NCBI GenBank assembly: GCA_035630295.1
Contig: DASQKY010000044.1
Span: 59,124-123,123, forward strand
Direction of reading: 5' to 3'
DNA length: 64,000 nt
From: Acidimicrobiales bacterium
Lineage (GTDB): Bacteria; Actinomycetota; Acidimicrobiia; Acidimicrobiales; Iamiaceae
The notes beneath the pieces are model-generated. The model ran no database searches, was not told the origin of the DNA, and saw only the letters and a program-made list of their open reading frames with translations. Of this stretch, positions 8,295 to 15,503 are shown piece after piece; position 1 is the stretch's first letter, and every line of letters starts with the position of its first letter. The position numbers were made by a program, and so were the translations under genes.

Positions 8295-8771
8295 ATGGGC
8301 GTGCCGGTCCTGATCCTTTTGGCCATCGCATGGGCGATCGTGCTGGTTCCGCCCTTCGTGCGGAACCGCACCGAGAGCCGCCCCGGGTCGTCGGTGGTGA
8401 GCTTCAAGCAGGGCCTCGACGTCCTGGGCCGGGCCACCCCCGGCGCTGCGCTGTCCTCGTTCCGCGGCGCCCGCGACCGGCCGGTCGGCTCCGGCTCGCC
8501 CCGGGGCCGGGCCGCGGCCCGCAAGCGTCGGCGCGACGTGCTCTTCGCCCTCGGCGGTGCGGCCGCCTTCACCCTGCTGCTGGCCGTGGCCTTCGGTGGG
8601 TCGATGGTGGCCCTGCACCTCCTGGTCGACGCGGGCCTGGGCGGCTACGTGTACCTGCTGGTGCAGATGCGCAAGTCCGCGGCCGAGCGGTCCCACAAGG
8701 TGCGGTACCTGGCGGTGCCGCCGCAGAGCCAGCCCACGCTGGTGACGCTGCGCCGCTCCGCCTCCGGTTGA
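8295..8771 (+). CDS. SepX/GlpR-like divisome membrane protein
   Basis: A 158-aa membrane protein. An N-terminal TM helix (VPVLILLAIAWAIVLVPPFV) is followed by an RNRTESRPG segment, a cytoplasmic stretch to about residue 80, and then a basic RKRRRD motif leading into a hydrophobic hairpin (about 84-122). The AWAxxLVPxxxR...S..F..GL..L pattern is that of actinobacterial SepX/GlpR, membrane receptors that hold the division site and bind the MoeA-like Glp in corynebacteria. The genomic position, downstream of galU-moeA, matches that family. A 230-bp gap separates it from moaC, so it may have its own promoter. No catalytic motif is seen; assignment is by pattern and synteny. Confidence 0.75.
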   Translation: MGVPVLILLAIAWAIVLVPPFVRNRTESRPGSSVVSFKQGLDVLGRATPGAALSSFRGARDRPVGSGSPRGRAAARKRRRDVLFALGGAAAFTLLLAVAFGGSMVALHLLVDAGLGGYVYLLVQMRKSAAERSHKVRYLAVPPQSQPTLVTLRRSASG

Positions 8772-8787
8772 ACGCCCGCCCCCGGCC

Positions 8788-9435
8788 GTGACCGCACCCC
8801 CGGGTGAGCCCGGCGCGACCCGGGCCCGGCTGGAGGGGATCACCGACACCATCCGGGTCGGCCTGGGTGCCGCCAACGCGGCCCGCGAGGCGGCCCTGCC
8901 CTCGTGCCGGGCCACCATTCGCAGCGCGTCGCGGGCCATCCGGGCCGTGCACCGGGGCGAGCTCGACGCCGTGGCCCGCCACCTGGCCGAGGCCGAGACG
9001 TCGGTGCGGGCCGCCCAGCGGACCCTGGCGCCGTTCCCGTCCCTGGCCCACGCCGGGTTCCTCCACGACGCCGAGAAGGAGTACGCCGAGGCCCGCCTGA
9101 CCGAGGCGCTGGTGGCCGGCGTGCCCGCCCCCGGGCCCGACGAGCTGGGCGTCGAGGCCACGGCGTGGATGCGGGGCCTGGCCGAGGCGGCCAGCGAGCT
9201 GCGCCGCAACCTGCTCGACCGGTTGCGCGAGGGGGAGACGGACCGGGCCGAGGCCCTGCTGGGGGCCATGGACGACGTGTACGACGTGCTGTCGGTGGTC
9301 GACTACCCCGACGCCCTGACCAGTGGCCTGCGCCGCACCCTGGACCAGCTCCGGGCCGTGCTGGAGCGCAGCCGGGGCGACGTGACCACCACCGTGCTCC
9401 AGGCCCGCCTCCAGCGGGCCATCGAGAGCCGCTGA
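8788..9435 (+). CDS. translin-family protein
   Basis: A 215-aa, all-helical protein. The first part (IRSASRAIRAVHRGELD) matches the start of translin/TRAX, where long helices precede a VHRG-like turn. The middle KEYAEARLTEAL carries the two acidic residues (E-Y-x-E) that in TRAX form part of the RNase site. The WMRGLAEAASELRR stretch and the final helices (VYDVLSVVDYPDALTSGLRRTLDQLR) follow the translin order to the end. Translins are best known from eukaryotes (C3PO, RNA passenger-strand removal) and archaea; bacterial copies are scattered and often labelled haloacid dehalogenase. GTG start at 8788, 16 bp after the SepX-like gene, suggesting cotranscription. Function in bacteria unknown; RNA or DNA binding is inferred. 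Confidence 0.75.
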   Translation: MTAPPGEPGATRARLEGITDTIRVGLGAANAAREAALPSCRATIRSASRAIRAVHRGELDAVARHLAEAETSVRAAQRTLAPFPSLAHAGFLHDAEKEYAEARLTEALVAGVPAPGPDELGVEATAWMRGLAEAASELRRNLLDRLREGETDRAEALLGAMDDVYDVLSVVDYPDALTSGLRRTLDQLRAVLERSRGDVTTTVLQARLQRAIESR

Positions 9436-9501
9436 CCGTCCTGATACCGCCGCTGGCCCGTCGCTGGCGAGCCCGGCGGGCCGCCCCGTTACGGTGACGA
9501 G

Positions 9502-10500
9502 ATGCTGAGCGAGGACAGCAAGCGGGACCGGGGCCGGGTCAACGAGGCGGTGCGGGGCGTGGCCCGGCGGAGCGAGCGGCTCCGCGATCTCTACACCCGG
9601 TCCAAGGCGGCCCGCGTCGCCTTCCGGTCCCCGGGCGACCACGGCCTGTCCTTCGACGACCTGGTGCCCTCGGCCGCCTTCCGCATGGCCTACAACGTGA
9701 TCCTCCAGCGGGAGCCCGACCCTCATGGCACCGAGACGCTGCTGCCGGCGGTGGAGGCCGGCGCCCTGAGCTACCCGGAGCTGGTGGAGACGCTGTGGGG
9801 CTCGGAGGAGTTCATGACCCACCGCCGGTTCTGGCGCCTGGGCCCGTCGCTGCACTCCAGTCGGTGCGAGTTCATCCGGACCCTGCCCCAGGGCCGGCGG
9901 ATCCTCGACCTGGGGGGCACGCACCAGCACCGCGACGAGGGGGCGCTGGTGGCCATGGGCTACCCGTACGACTTCGACGAGCTGATCATCGTGGACCTGC
10001 CGGTGGACGACCGCCACGAGATCTACCAGGCCCGGGGGTCGCTCACCGAGGTGCCGACCGAGCGGGGCCCGGTGCGGTACCAGTACCACTCCATGGCCGA
10101 CCTGAGCCGGTACGAGTCGGGGTCGTTCGACCTCGTGTACTCGGGCCAGACCTTCGAGCACGTCACCGAGGCCGACGGCGACGCGGTGCTGGAGCAGGCG
10201 CTGCGGGTGCTGCGGCCCGGCGGGCACATGGCCATCGACACGCCGAACGGCCGGGTGACCCGCCTCCAGCAGGAGGAGTTCATCGACCCCGACCACGAGG
10301 TCGAGTACGACGAGCCGACCCTCACGACCAAGATCCAGCGGGCCGGGTTCGAGGTCGTCACCGTCCAGGGGCTGAACCACCTGGGCGCCGGCGCCGCGGA
10401 CGACACGTTCTCCATGGCCGAGGTGGCGCACCGCTCCGGCATCTACGCGGCGGCGGCCGACTGCTACCTGCTGGCCTACATCTGCCGGAAGCCCGCCTGA
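9502..10500 (+). CDS. DUF4214-SAM methyltransferase fusion
   Basis: A 332-aa protein. Residues about 50-100 (AFRMAYNVILQREPDPHGTE ... LWGSEEF) are a DUF4214-like module, often found in secreted or glycan-linked proteins and methyltransferases. Residues about 130-290 form a class I methyltransferase with motif I RILDLGGTHQH, post-I DELIIVDLP, SFDLVYSGQTFEHV and the VLRPGGHMAIDTPNG segment. DLGG replaces the usual DxGxG. The substrate is not evident; proteins of this build often modify surface sugars or lipids. ATG at 9502 with no close partner gene, and a CAP-domain lipoprotein gene faces it tail to tail 48 bp away. Confidence 0.8.
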   Translation: MLSEDSKRDRGRVNEAVRGVARRSERLRDLYTRSKAARVAFRSPGDHGLSFDDLVPSAAFRMAYNVILQREPDPHGTETLLPAVEAGALSYPELVETLWGSEEFMTHRRFWRLGPSLHSSRCEFIRTLPQGRRILDLGGTHQHRDEGALVAMGYPYDFDELIIVDLPVDDRHEIYQARGSLTEVPTERGPVRYQYHSMADLSRYESGSFDLVYSGQTFEHVTEADGDAVLEQALRVLRPGGHMAIDTPNGRVTRLQQEEFIDPDHEVEYDEPTLTTKIQRAGFEVVTVQGLNHLGAGAADDTFSMAEVAHRSGIYAAAADCYLLAYICRKPA

Positions 10501-10548
10501 CGGTCCGGCCGCGGTTGTGGTCGGGTCTGTTGGCGCCGGCCCGGTCGG

Positions 10549-10986
10549 CTAGCGGCAGCCCTGCATGAACACCTGGACGGTGAACACCCGCCCGCCCCGG
10601 GTGGCGTGGCCGACGCCCACGTAGTCCCAGCGGCTGTCGAGGATGTTGGCCCGGTGGCCGGCGGATGCCATGTAGGCGTCCTCGATGGAGCTGACGCTGC
10701 GGCCGTAGCCCACGTTCTCGCCCAGGGACCGCCAGCAGCTCGGGGCGCCGGACTGGACCCGGGAGTGCGAGAGCCGGTTGTCCCGGGCCAGCTTCTCGGC
10801 CCAGGCCTGGGCCTTGGCGTCGAGCTCGGGGTGGGTGGGGAGCGTGCGCAGGCGGTTGCTGGACCGGTCGGCGTTCATCTCGTTGAGGACCGTGGTCTGG
10901 CCGGTGGACAGGCACGCGCTGGTGAGGAGGGCCAGCACCGTGGCGACGAGCGCCAAGGCGATCCTGGGCCGAGTGATCTTCCGCAT
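10549..10986 (-). CDS. CAP-domain (SCP/PR-1 family) lipoprotein
   Basis: A 145-aa secreted protein. The ATG at 10986 starts a signal peptide (RPRIALALVATVLALLTSAC) with a lipobox LTSAC. The rest is a compact CAP domain: LNEMNADRSSNRLRTL, AQAWAEKLARDN, LGENVGYG and the signature GHRANILDSRWDYVGVGHA. Longer upstream reading (to 11118) is not CAP-like. CAP proteins are extracellular and bind lipids or small molecules, usually without enzyme activity. The protein is close to the minimal domain size. Its promoter would lie between 10987 and 11246, shared with the tRNA gene region. Confidence 0.85.
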   Translation of the reverse strand: MRKITRPRIALALVATVLALLTSACLSTGQTTVLNEMNADRSSNRLRTLPTHPELDAKAQAWAEKLARDNRLSHSRVQSGAPSCWRSLGENVGYGRSVSSIEDAYMASAGHRANILDSRWDYVGVGHATRGGRVFTVQVFMQGCR

Positions 10987-11229
10987 GTGTCCCGATCGGG
11001 GCACAACCGCCGAACTTGAGCACACAGCGTGGCGGAACCTACTTAAGTGGCGAAATGGTCCGAACGGCCCAGGCCCGCAGCCTCCCCGCGACCTGGACGA
11101 AGCGACATCAGCCGACATGAAAGGGCAACCGCGGTCCGTGGCGCCGCCGTTGACACATGACGCTGGCGGACGCGCGTAGAGCGACCGGCGGGACCGGTCC
11201 TTGTTTCCGGGGCGCCCCGAGCCCGGAGG

Positions 11230-11235
11230 TATGCT
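11230..11235 (+). promoter_or_regulatory. possible -10 element of the tRNA-Ala gene
   Basis: TATGCT lies 11 nt upstream of the tRNA 5' end in an otherwise GC-rich stretch. No convincing -35 is seen at 17-18 nt; a TTGACA at 11150-11155 is too far away to pair with it. Tentative. Confidence 0.35.
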
Positions 11236-11246
11236 GCCCCTCCCTC

Positions 11247-11320
11247 GGGGGTGTAGCTCAGTTGGCTAGAGCGCTTCGGTCGCATCGAAGAGGCCGTGGG
11301 TTCGAATCCCATCACCTCCA
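11247..11320 (+). tRNA. tRNA-Ala (anticodon CGC)
   Basis: A 74-nt cloverleaf folds cleanly. The acceptor stem GGGGGTG pairs with CACCTCC and contains a G3-U70 pair, the alanine identity element. The D arm is GCTC/GAGC, the anticodon stem CTTCG/CGAAG holds the loop GTCGCAT with anticodon CGC at 34-36, and the T arm GTGGG/CCCAT has the loop TTCGAAT. The discriminator is A73 and CCA is not encoded. The 3' half (from 11275) is repeated in decayed form at 13033-13075, marking it as an integration site. Confidence 0.95.
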
Positions 11321-11552
11321 CTCCTAGTTCTGACAGGCAACGACCTAGGTAGCGGTCCGCCCGGCCTGCGCCGGCGAGGACCTGCCAGTCCCACCAAGTT
11401 GCCTTCCGTCTCGTCCGTTGAGTCACGCGAAGGCACGGAAAGCCGACCCCGCAGGTCCTGGCCTATGGGCATGGCTCGACGGGGCGTTACCAGGGACAGA
11501 TCAGTCAGCGACTCTTCCACGGCAGTCCCGTCCGTCGGAGTGATCCGGGGGG

Positions 11553-12230
11553 TTAGGACTGAGAGGCAGCCTTGGCCTCGACTGCCACTGCGTCGACCGC
11601 AACACAGATCACTTGGACCAGCGCCACACATGCACGCGCTGGACCGCGATTGATCAGCGGCAGCTCACCACGATGGACGATGGCGTGGCGCTTCTCGGTC
11701 CACTCATCGAGCCGAATCTGCGCTCTTTCTTCTCCAGCAGCTTCGACGGCTGCCCAGACTGAGTTAGACGACTGGCCCATTCGTTGGACCGTGCTCGCCA
11801 CGGCCTTGGCGCCGTGATTGCTCACCTGGTCGTAGAAGTGAGTGACGATGGCGTCACGGAGCACCCCACTGCGGTCGACGTCTGGTCCAGCGATAGCCAG
11901 CTCTATTGCGAGGGTCGGGACCGTCCTTTGGACGGCCTCAACGATCTTCCTGCCATCGCCGGTGGCGTGACCAAGCTCGAACTGGGCGATCATCACCTCC
12001 GCAGCGACCTCGGACAGGTATGCGTCCAGTGCTCCGATCGCGAAGGTCACCGCTCCTCGGGGAAGTTCGCGTCGCTTGTTGTCGGGGGCACCTGGGCCCG
12101 TCTGCATGCTCTCGTGAATATCTAGGAAGTAGCCAGCTCGCTGAAGATTGCGGGTCGCAATCTTCAGGGCACGAGTCGGCACACCCGCATACTTGCAGGC
12201 TGAGGAAGAGCCGTAACAAGTTGGCGTCAC
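11553..12230 (-). CDS. HEPN-like protein, putative RNase toxin component
   Basis: A 225-aa product, largely helical. Near the C-terminus EKRHAIVHRGE contains R181-x4-H186, the Rx4-6H signature of HEPN ribonucleases, followed by a final long helix. The middle RGAVTFAIGALDAYLSEVAAEVM resembles the first helix of RiboL-PSP/MAE_28990-type HEPN proteins. The GTG at 12230 lies 3 bp after the DUF5615 stop, so the three island genes form one operon. HEPN proteins often act as toxins cutting RNA in TA, abortive-infection or CRISPR settings. Family placement is by motif and fold pattern, not full alignment. Base composition is more A/T-rich than chromosomal neighbours, consistent with transfer. Confidence 0.6.
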   Translation of the reverse strand: MTPTCYGSSSACKYAGVPTRALKIATRNLQRAGYFLDIHESMQTGPGAPDNKRRELPRGAVTFAIGALDAYLSEVAAEVMIAQFELGHATGDGRKIVEAVQRTVPTLAIELAIAGPDVDRSGVLRDAIVTHFYDQVSNHGAKAVASTVQRMGQSSNSVWAAVEAAGEERAQIRLDEWTEKRHAIVHRGELPLINRGPARACVALVQVICVAVDAVAVEAKAASQS

Positions 12231-12233
12231 CGC

Positions 12234-12578
12234 TCAACCATCAATGTTCGGAAGGACCAAAAGGGCTTCGTCAGCCGACTGGGCGAAGTGGATGACGGGC
12301 TCGGTGCTTGATCGGAGGAGGTTAAAGATCTCAGCGGTTGAGGTGTTGCCGACGCGGAGCCAGATGGCCTTGGGTGGGGGGCCATGGAGGAAGGCGAGCT
12401 GGCGAAAGTCTGAGTCCTTGGAGACGATCACGAAGTCGTGCTGGCCGGCGTAGGTCCAGATCTCTTCGTCGGATGCGGTGTCGAGGCCGAGGTGGACGAC
12501 GTGGGCGCTGCACGGCAAGGTCGGTGCGAGCTGGTCGACCAGGCGCCGAGAGAGGTTCTGGTCGAGGAGGAGCTTCAC
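12234..12578 (-). CDS. DUF5615 PIN-like toxin
   Basis: A 114-aa PIN-like (Mut7-C) nuclease of the DUF5615 family. Seen: KLLLDQNLS with D6, SDEEIW (D37/E38), VSKDSDFR (D55, D57) and RVGN at about 75-78. These acidic residues make the metal site of PIN-like RNases. The GTG start at 12578 overlaps the last 4 bp of the DUF433 gene, as is usual in these pairs; the longer upstream frame is a shadow of DUF433. Such DUF433-DUF5615 pairs are predicted type II toxin-antitoxin systems of the VapBC kind. RNA cleavage is inferred from the family; the target is unknown. Confidence 0.85.
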   Translation of the reverse strand: MKLLLDQNLSRRLVDQLAPTLPCSAHVVHLGLDTASDEEIWTYAGQHDFVIVSKDSDFRQLAFLHGPPPKAIWLRVGNTSTAEIFNLLRSSTEPVIHFAQSADEALLVLPNIDG

Positions 12579-12796
12579 GCAGGGGTGGCGAGGCGGCGCT
12601 CGCGGGCGGCCGCGAACTCCAGGGCGGCACGGATGTGGGCCTCGGTCAGCTCGGGGAAGTCGGCCACGATCTCCTCGTGGATCATCCCGCTCGCCAGGTA
12701 GTCCAGGACGTCGTAGACCGCGATCCGGGTCCCGACGAAGCACGGCTTGCCACTTCGCACCCCGGGGCGCACGTCGATCAGCTCCGACAGGTCCAT
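12575..12796 (-). CDS. DUF433 antitoxin
   Basis: A 73-aa protein typical of DUF433: GKPCFVGTRIAVYDVLDYLA, then ASGMIHEEIVADFPELTEAHIRAALEFAA, a winged-helix-like DNA-binding domain. It is the predicted antitoxin for the overlapping DUF5615 gene (4-bp overlap at 12575-12578). ATG start at 12796. Two perfect 18-bp direct repeats sit 6 bp upstream (12803-12838) and may be its own operator, since antitoxins of this type usually repress their operon. Confidence 0.88.
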   Translation of the reverse strand: MDLSELIDVRPGVRSGKPCFVGTRIAVYDVLDYLASGMIHEEIVADFPELTEAHIRAALEFAAARERRLATPA

Positions 12797-12802
12797 TGCC
12801 GC

Positions 12803-12838
12803 AGCCTACCGGCCCCCCTCAGCCTACCGGCCCCCCTC
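12803..12838. repeat. two abutting 18-bp direct repeats upstream of DUF433
   Basis: On the minus strand GAGGGGGGCCGGTAGGCT occurs twice with no gap, ending 6 bp before the DUF433 ATG. Perfect tandem sites at this position fit an operator for autoregulation of a toxin-antitoxin operon; the AGG near the end may also serve as ribosome binding site. Confidence 0.75.
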
Positions 12839-13032
12839 CTCCCAGGCCCGGGGTTCATCGCCCTAGGGGTCCTCCCGTTGGGGGGGCGGCGGTCACCGCC
12901 GGTCTCGGCGGGGCGATGACGCGTCGTGCGGTGACTCCAGAGTGAAAATCCGTGAAGGCACGGGTGGTTCGGGTGGCACAGCGTAGATTCACAGCAAAGA
13001 CCCTGCTCAGAGGCGTGGGCGCTTGTCAGGGG

Positions 13033-13075
13033 TTCGGTCGCATCGAAGAGGCCGTGGGTCGAATCCATCACCTCC
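13033..13075 (+). repeat. decayed 3' half of tRNA-Ala (att-like repeat)
   Basis: 26 bases from the anticodon arm onward are identical to the intact tRNA-Ala (starting TTCGGTCGCATCGAAG), then one T of the T loop side and one C of the T stem are missing before ATCACCTCC. It cannot fold as a tRNA. It marks the distal end of the island. Confidence 0.85.
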
Positions 13076-13284
13076 GCCACAAATGCCGGCGAACCCGCAG
13101 GTCACCCGGCACTCCTCCGTGTCCTCCCGCACCGCCGAGCACCGCCGGTATCGTCCACTCCATCGTCTGCGGGCGCGCGGCAGTGGGTGCACAGCAGGCA
13201 CGTGAGCCCGGCACCGGCGATGATCTCCGCCGGTTCCGACGCCGCTCACGCGGGGTTCGAAGGGCGGCCGCTGTTGGGCGTCGA

Positions 13285-13698
13285 TCAGGTGGACGTGGCT
13301 TCGATCGAGTCAGGAGCCCTCGGCCGCACGATGCCGAAGTAGATCGTTCCCAGCGATCCAGCGATGATCCCCACCACCGGGATCCAAGGAGCGATGCCGA
13401 CCTCGCCCGGATACGGATTCGTGACCGTGCTGTCGAACGGGAGGCCGTGGTACAGCAGGAACACGAGTCCAGTGAGTCCGGCCATCCACGCGGCCAGTCG
13501 CGGCGCCCAGGTCGCGTCCCGGCGCAGGCCGGAGCACGCCACAAGCAGCACGGCCTCGAGCATGCCGACCGCGACTGCGGCGGTCCATGAATACCGGCCG
13601 CCGATCGCGTCCGCCGGGATCACCAGATGTAGGGCCTGGAAGACGTACACGGTGGCGATCGAGAGCCAGAGCAGTCGGCTGTTCCGCTCGGGAGCCAC
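13285..13698 (-). CDS. four-TM membrane protein of unknown function
   Basis: A 137-aa protein with four hydrophobic segments: LLWLSIATVYVFQALHLVIP, WTAAVAVGMLEAVLLVACSG, LAAWMAGLTGLVFLLYHGLP and WIPVVGIIAGSLGTIYFG. A charged N-terminus (MAPERNSR) and short loops are typical of small DUF-type integral proteins. No family is recognised. GTG start at 13698. It lies just outside the island's tRNA copy, and its codon use is slightly less GC-biased than the core genes, so recent arrival is possible. Confidence 0.65.
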   Translation of the reverse strand: MAPERNSRLLWLSIATVYVFQALHLVIPADAIGGRYSWTAAVAVGMLEAVLLVACSGLRRDATWAPRLAAWMAGLTGLVFLLYHGLPFDSTVTNPYPGEVGIAPWIPVVGIIAGSLGTIYFGIVRPRAPDSIEATST

Positions 13699-13898
13699 CG
13701 CGACACCCTAAGCAGTGCTCAGCGATGCCTCCCTTCCAAGTCACACCTGGCGAACTCCAGAGCCGTCGGATCGCGTCGCCGCGCGTCGTCGGCCTGCGCC
13801 CGGCGACTTGGAGCTGGTCGCACTCCAAAGCATCTCGGAACACCTCGAGATGCCCGAGCACAGCCACACGCCGCGCTCGGAGACGTGGCGGTTCGGTT

Positions 13899-14306
13899 TT
13901 AGGGAAGGACGGCCACCGCCTCGACCTCGATCAGGAGGTCGGGCTCGCCCAGGGCGGCGACGCCGATGAGAGTGATGGGGCGCACGGCGGTGATGCCCAG
14001 CTCGCCGGCGGCCTGGAGGAAGCCCTCGCCGAGCTGGTCCATCTTCTCGGACGACCAGTCGACGACGTAGACGGTGAACTTGGCGACATCATCGAAGGTG
14101 GCGTCTACCGCGGCCAGGGCCGTGTGCACGTTGGTGAAGGCCTGAGCGGTCTGGGCGGCCAGGTCACCGGGGCCCACCGGTTCGCCGTCGGCGGTGCGGG
14201 CCACCTGGCCGGCCAGGTAGACGGTGCGGCTCCCGGTGGCCACGGCGACCTGGCAGTAGACGTCCGGGGTGGGCAGGCCAGGGGGATTCAAGGTGATGAC
14301 AGGCAT
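13899..14306 (-). CDS. RidA/YjgF family protein
   Basis: A 135-aa trimer-forming protein of the RidA/YER057c/UK114 family. Seen: YLAGQVARTADGEPVGPGD, QTAQAFTNVHTALAAV, a VVKFTVYV-like strand (DVAKFTVYVVD) and the final PDLLIEVEAVAVL strand. Classical RidA has a conserved Arg in an xxxRPxxx loop before the last strand; here it reads ITAVRPITLIGVAAL, so the Arg is kept but the strand differs. Family members deaminate reactive enamines/imines; the real substrate cannot be read from sequence. ATG start at 14306. Confidence 0.88.
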   Translation of the reverse strand: MPVITLNPPGLPTPDVYCQVAVATGSRTVYLAGQVARTADGEPVGPGDLAAQTAQAFTNVHTALAAVDATFDDVAKFTVYVVDWSSEKMDQLGEGFLQAAGELGITAVRPITLIGVAALGEPDLLIEVEAVAVLP

Positions 14307-14774
14307 GGCCCTTTCCTAGCCCGCCCCAGTCCGGGACACGCCTCACGCCACGTTCCCAACGGGCTCAGGAGATGCTCAGGCCACGCTCGGCCGGGGGACA
14401 GGGGGCCCGGGCATGCTGACTCCACCGAGATCTGGCGGAACCTCCCGGAGGCCGCCGTGAGCAACGTCGAACCGGAACAGCACGATCACGACCCTCAACG
14501 TCCCCATCGCGTCCGGAGACAGGAGGGCGGGTGAACGTAGGATGCGCGGCGGCCGGGGATGTCGTCGGTCGTCATCGGGTTCGAAAGGGCAGGACGAGCG
14601 ATGCCGGATCCCGGGCGGGTCCTCATCATGGGGGCGAGGTGGCCTGGGGTGGCTCGCGCCCCCGACCGGCTCGGGCACCGCGACCGGCTCGGACTAGGGA
14701 CGGGGGACGGTGCCGGGCGGGTTGCCGGTTCCGTGGTCGGCGGCGCTGGCTTCGCCGGGACCGAGGCGTGACTC
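14307..14774. other. 468-bp stretch without a supported gene
   Basis: Short open frames exist on both strands, including a 70-codon frame ending 3 bp before the glycosyltransferase, but none has a domain, a convincing start or consistent codon bias. Promoters for both flanking divergent genes are expected here. Confidence 0.5.
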
Positions 14775-15497
14775 GTGATTGACCTGTCGGTCGTCATGCC
14801 GGTCTACGACGAGGTGGCGGTGATCGAGCAGGTCCTGCGTGAGCACCGCGATGTCCTGGACCAGAGGTTCGCGGCGGGGGCGGCCGAGCTCGTCGTGGTC
14901 GACGACGGCTCGACCGACGGCACCGGTGCCCTCCTCGACCGCCTGGCCGGTGAGATCCCCGGGCTCGTCGTGTTGCACCAGCCCCGCAACGCCGGGCCCG
15001 GTCCCGCGCTCTACCGGGCCATGGAGACGGCCCGGGGAGCCTGGCTCCTTCACCTCGACGCCGACGGCCAGACCGTGCCCCACGACCTGTGGCGGCTGTG
15101 GGACCGGCGCGATGAGGCCGACCTGCTGATCGGCGTGCGCCGGCCGCGGCGCGACCCGGTGCACCGGCTGGTGGTCACCCGGATGACCCGCCTCGTGGTG
15201 TGGGCCGTCAGCGGGCGCCGCCTCGAGGACGCCAACGCCCCGTTCAAGCTCATCCGCCGGGCGCTGTGGGACGACCTCCGGCCCGCCATCGACCCCACCG
15301 CCTTCGCCCCCTCGCTCCTGCTCGGCCTGGGCGCCGTCCGCCGCGGGTGGCGAGTGGTCGAGATCCCGGTCAGCCACCGGCAGCGGCCCGTGGGCCGCAG
15401 CACCTTCCGGATGGGCCGCCTGGCCGGGGCGGTGCTGGCCGCCGGCCGCCAGGCCGTCACCTTCCGGCGCTCGGTCGGCCGCCTGCCCGAACGCTGA
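14775..15497 (+). CDS. family 2 glycosyltransferase
   Basis: A 240-aa GT-A fold enzyme. Seen: the start DLSVVMPVYDEVAVI, the nucleotide-binding VVVDDGSTDGTG, the LHLDADGQ DXD-type motif at about residue 95, and the acceptor-side DANAPFKLIRR. The C-terminal part lacks TM helices seen in DPMS/GtrB-type enzymes. It resembles dolichol/undecaprenyl-phosphate mannose or glucose synthases, so a lipid-linked sugar donor is the likely product. GTG start at 14775. It converges with the GT4-methyltransferase gene with only 6 bp between stops. Confidence 0.9.
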   Translation: MIDLSVVMPVYDEVAVIEQVLREHRDVLDQRFAAGAAELVVVDDGSTDGTGALLDRLAGEIPGLVVLHQPRNAGPGPALYRAMETARGAWLLHLDADGQTVPHDLWRLWDRRDEADLLIGVRRPRRDPVHRLVVTRMTRLVVWAVSGRRLEDANAPFKLIRRALWDDLRPAIDPTAFAPSLLLGLGAVRRGWRVVEIPVSHRQRPVGRSTFRMGRLAGAVLAAGRQAVTFRRSVGRLPER

Positions 15498-15503
15498 GGA
15501 GTC

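Larger units (their letters stand above)
11275..13075. mobile_element. small tRNA-Ala-associated genomic island
   Basis: The 45-nt tRNA 3' half (11275-11319) recurs at 13033-13075 with two single-base deletions in the T arm. The 1.7 kb between holds three minus-strand genes (DUF433, DUF5615, HEPN-like) and is visibly richer in A/T than its surroundings. This is the usual footprint of site-specific integration at a tRNA 3' end, where the functional tRNA is rebuilt and a 3' fragment is left distally. No integrase is present, so the element is a decayed remnant or was moved in trans. Confidence 0.7.
12797..13284. other. 488-bp intergenic stretch at the island edge
   Basis: It holds the 18-bp tandem repeats, a GC-rich stretch with no convincing gene, the decayed tRNA copy (13033-13075) and about 210 bp of unassigned sequence. 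Open frames crossing it are tRNA shadows or lack codon bias. Confidence 0.6.

Noticed and set aside
11150-11155. TTGACA as tRNA promoter -35
   Set aside because: About 75 bp from the plausible -10, far beyond normal spacing.
11043-11631. Minus-strand frames with GDGIRTHGLFDATE-like text across the tRNA
   Set aside because: This is the well-known mistranslation of a tRNA gene; the tRNA-Ala fold explains the sequence.
12952-13590. Plus-strand frame of 212 codons with GFGRIEEAVGRIHHL
   Set aside because: Reads through the decayed tRNA copy and the antisense of the 4-TM gene; no coding signature.
14531-14782. Small overlapping frames before the GT2 gene
   Set aside because: No domain, no convincing ribosome site and no consistent codon bias.
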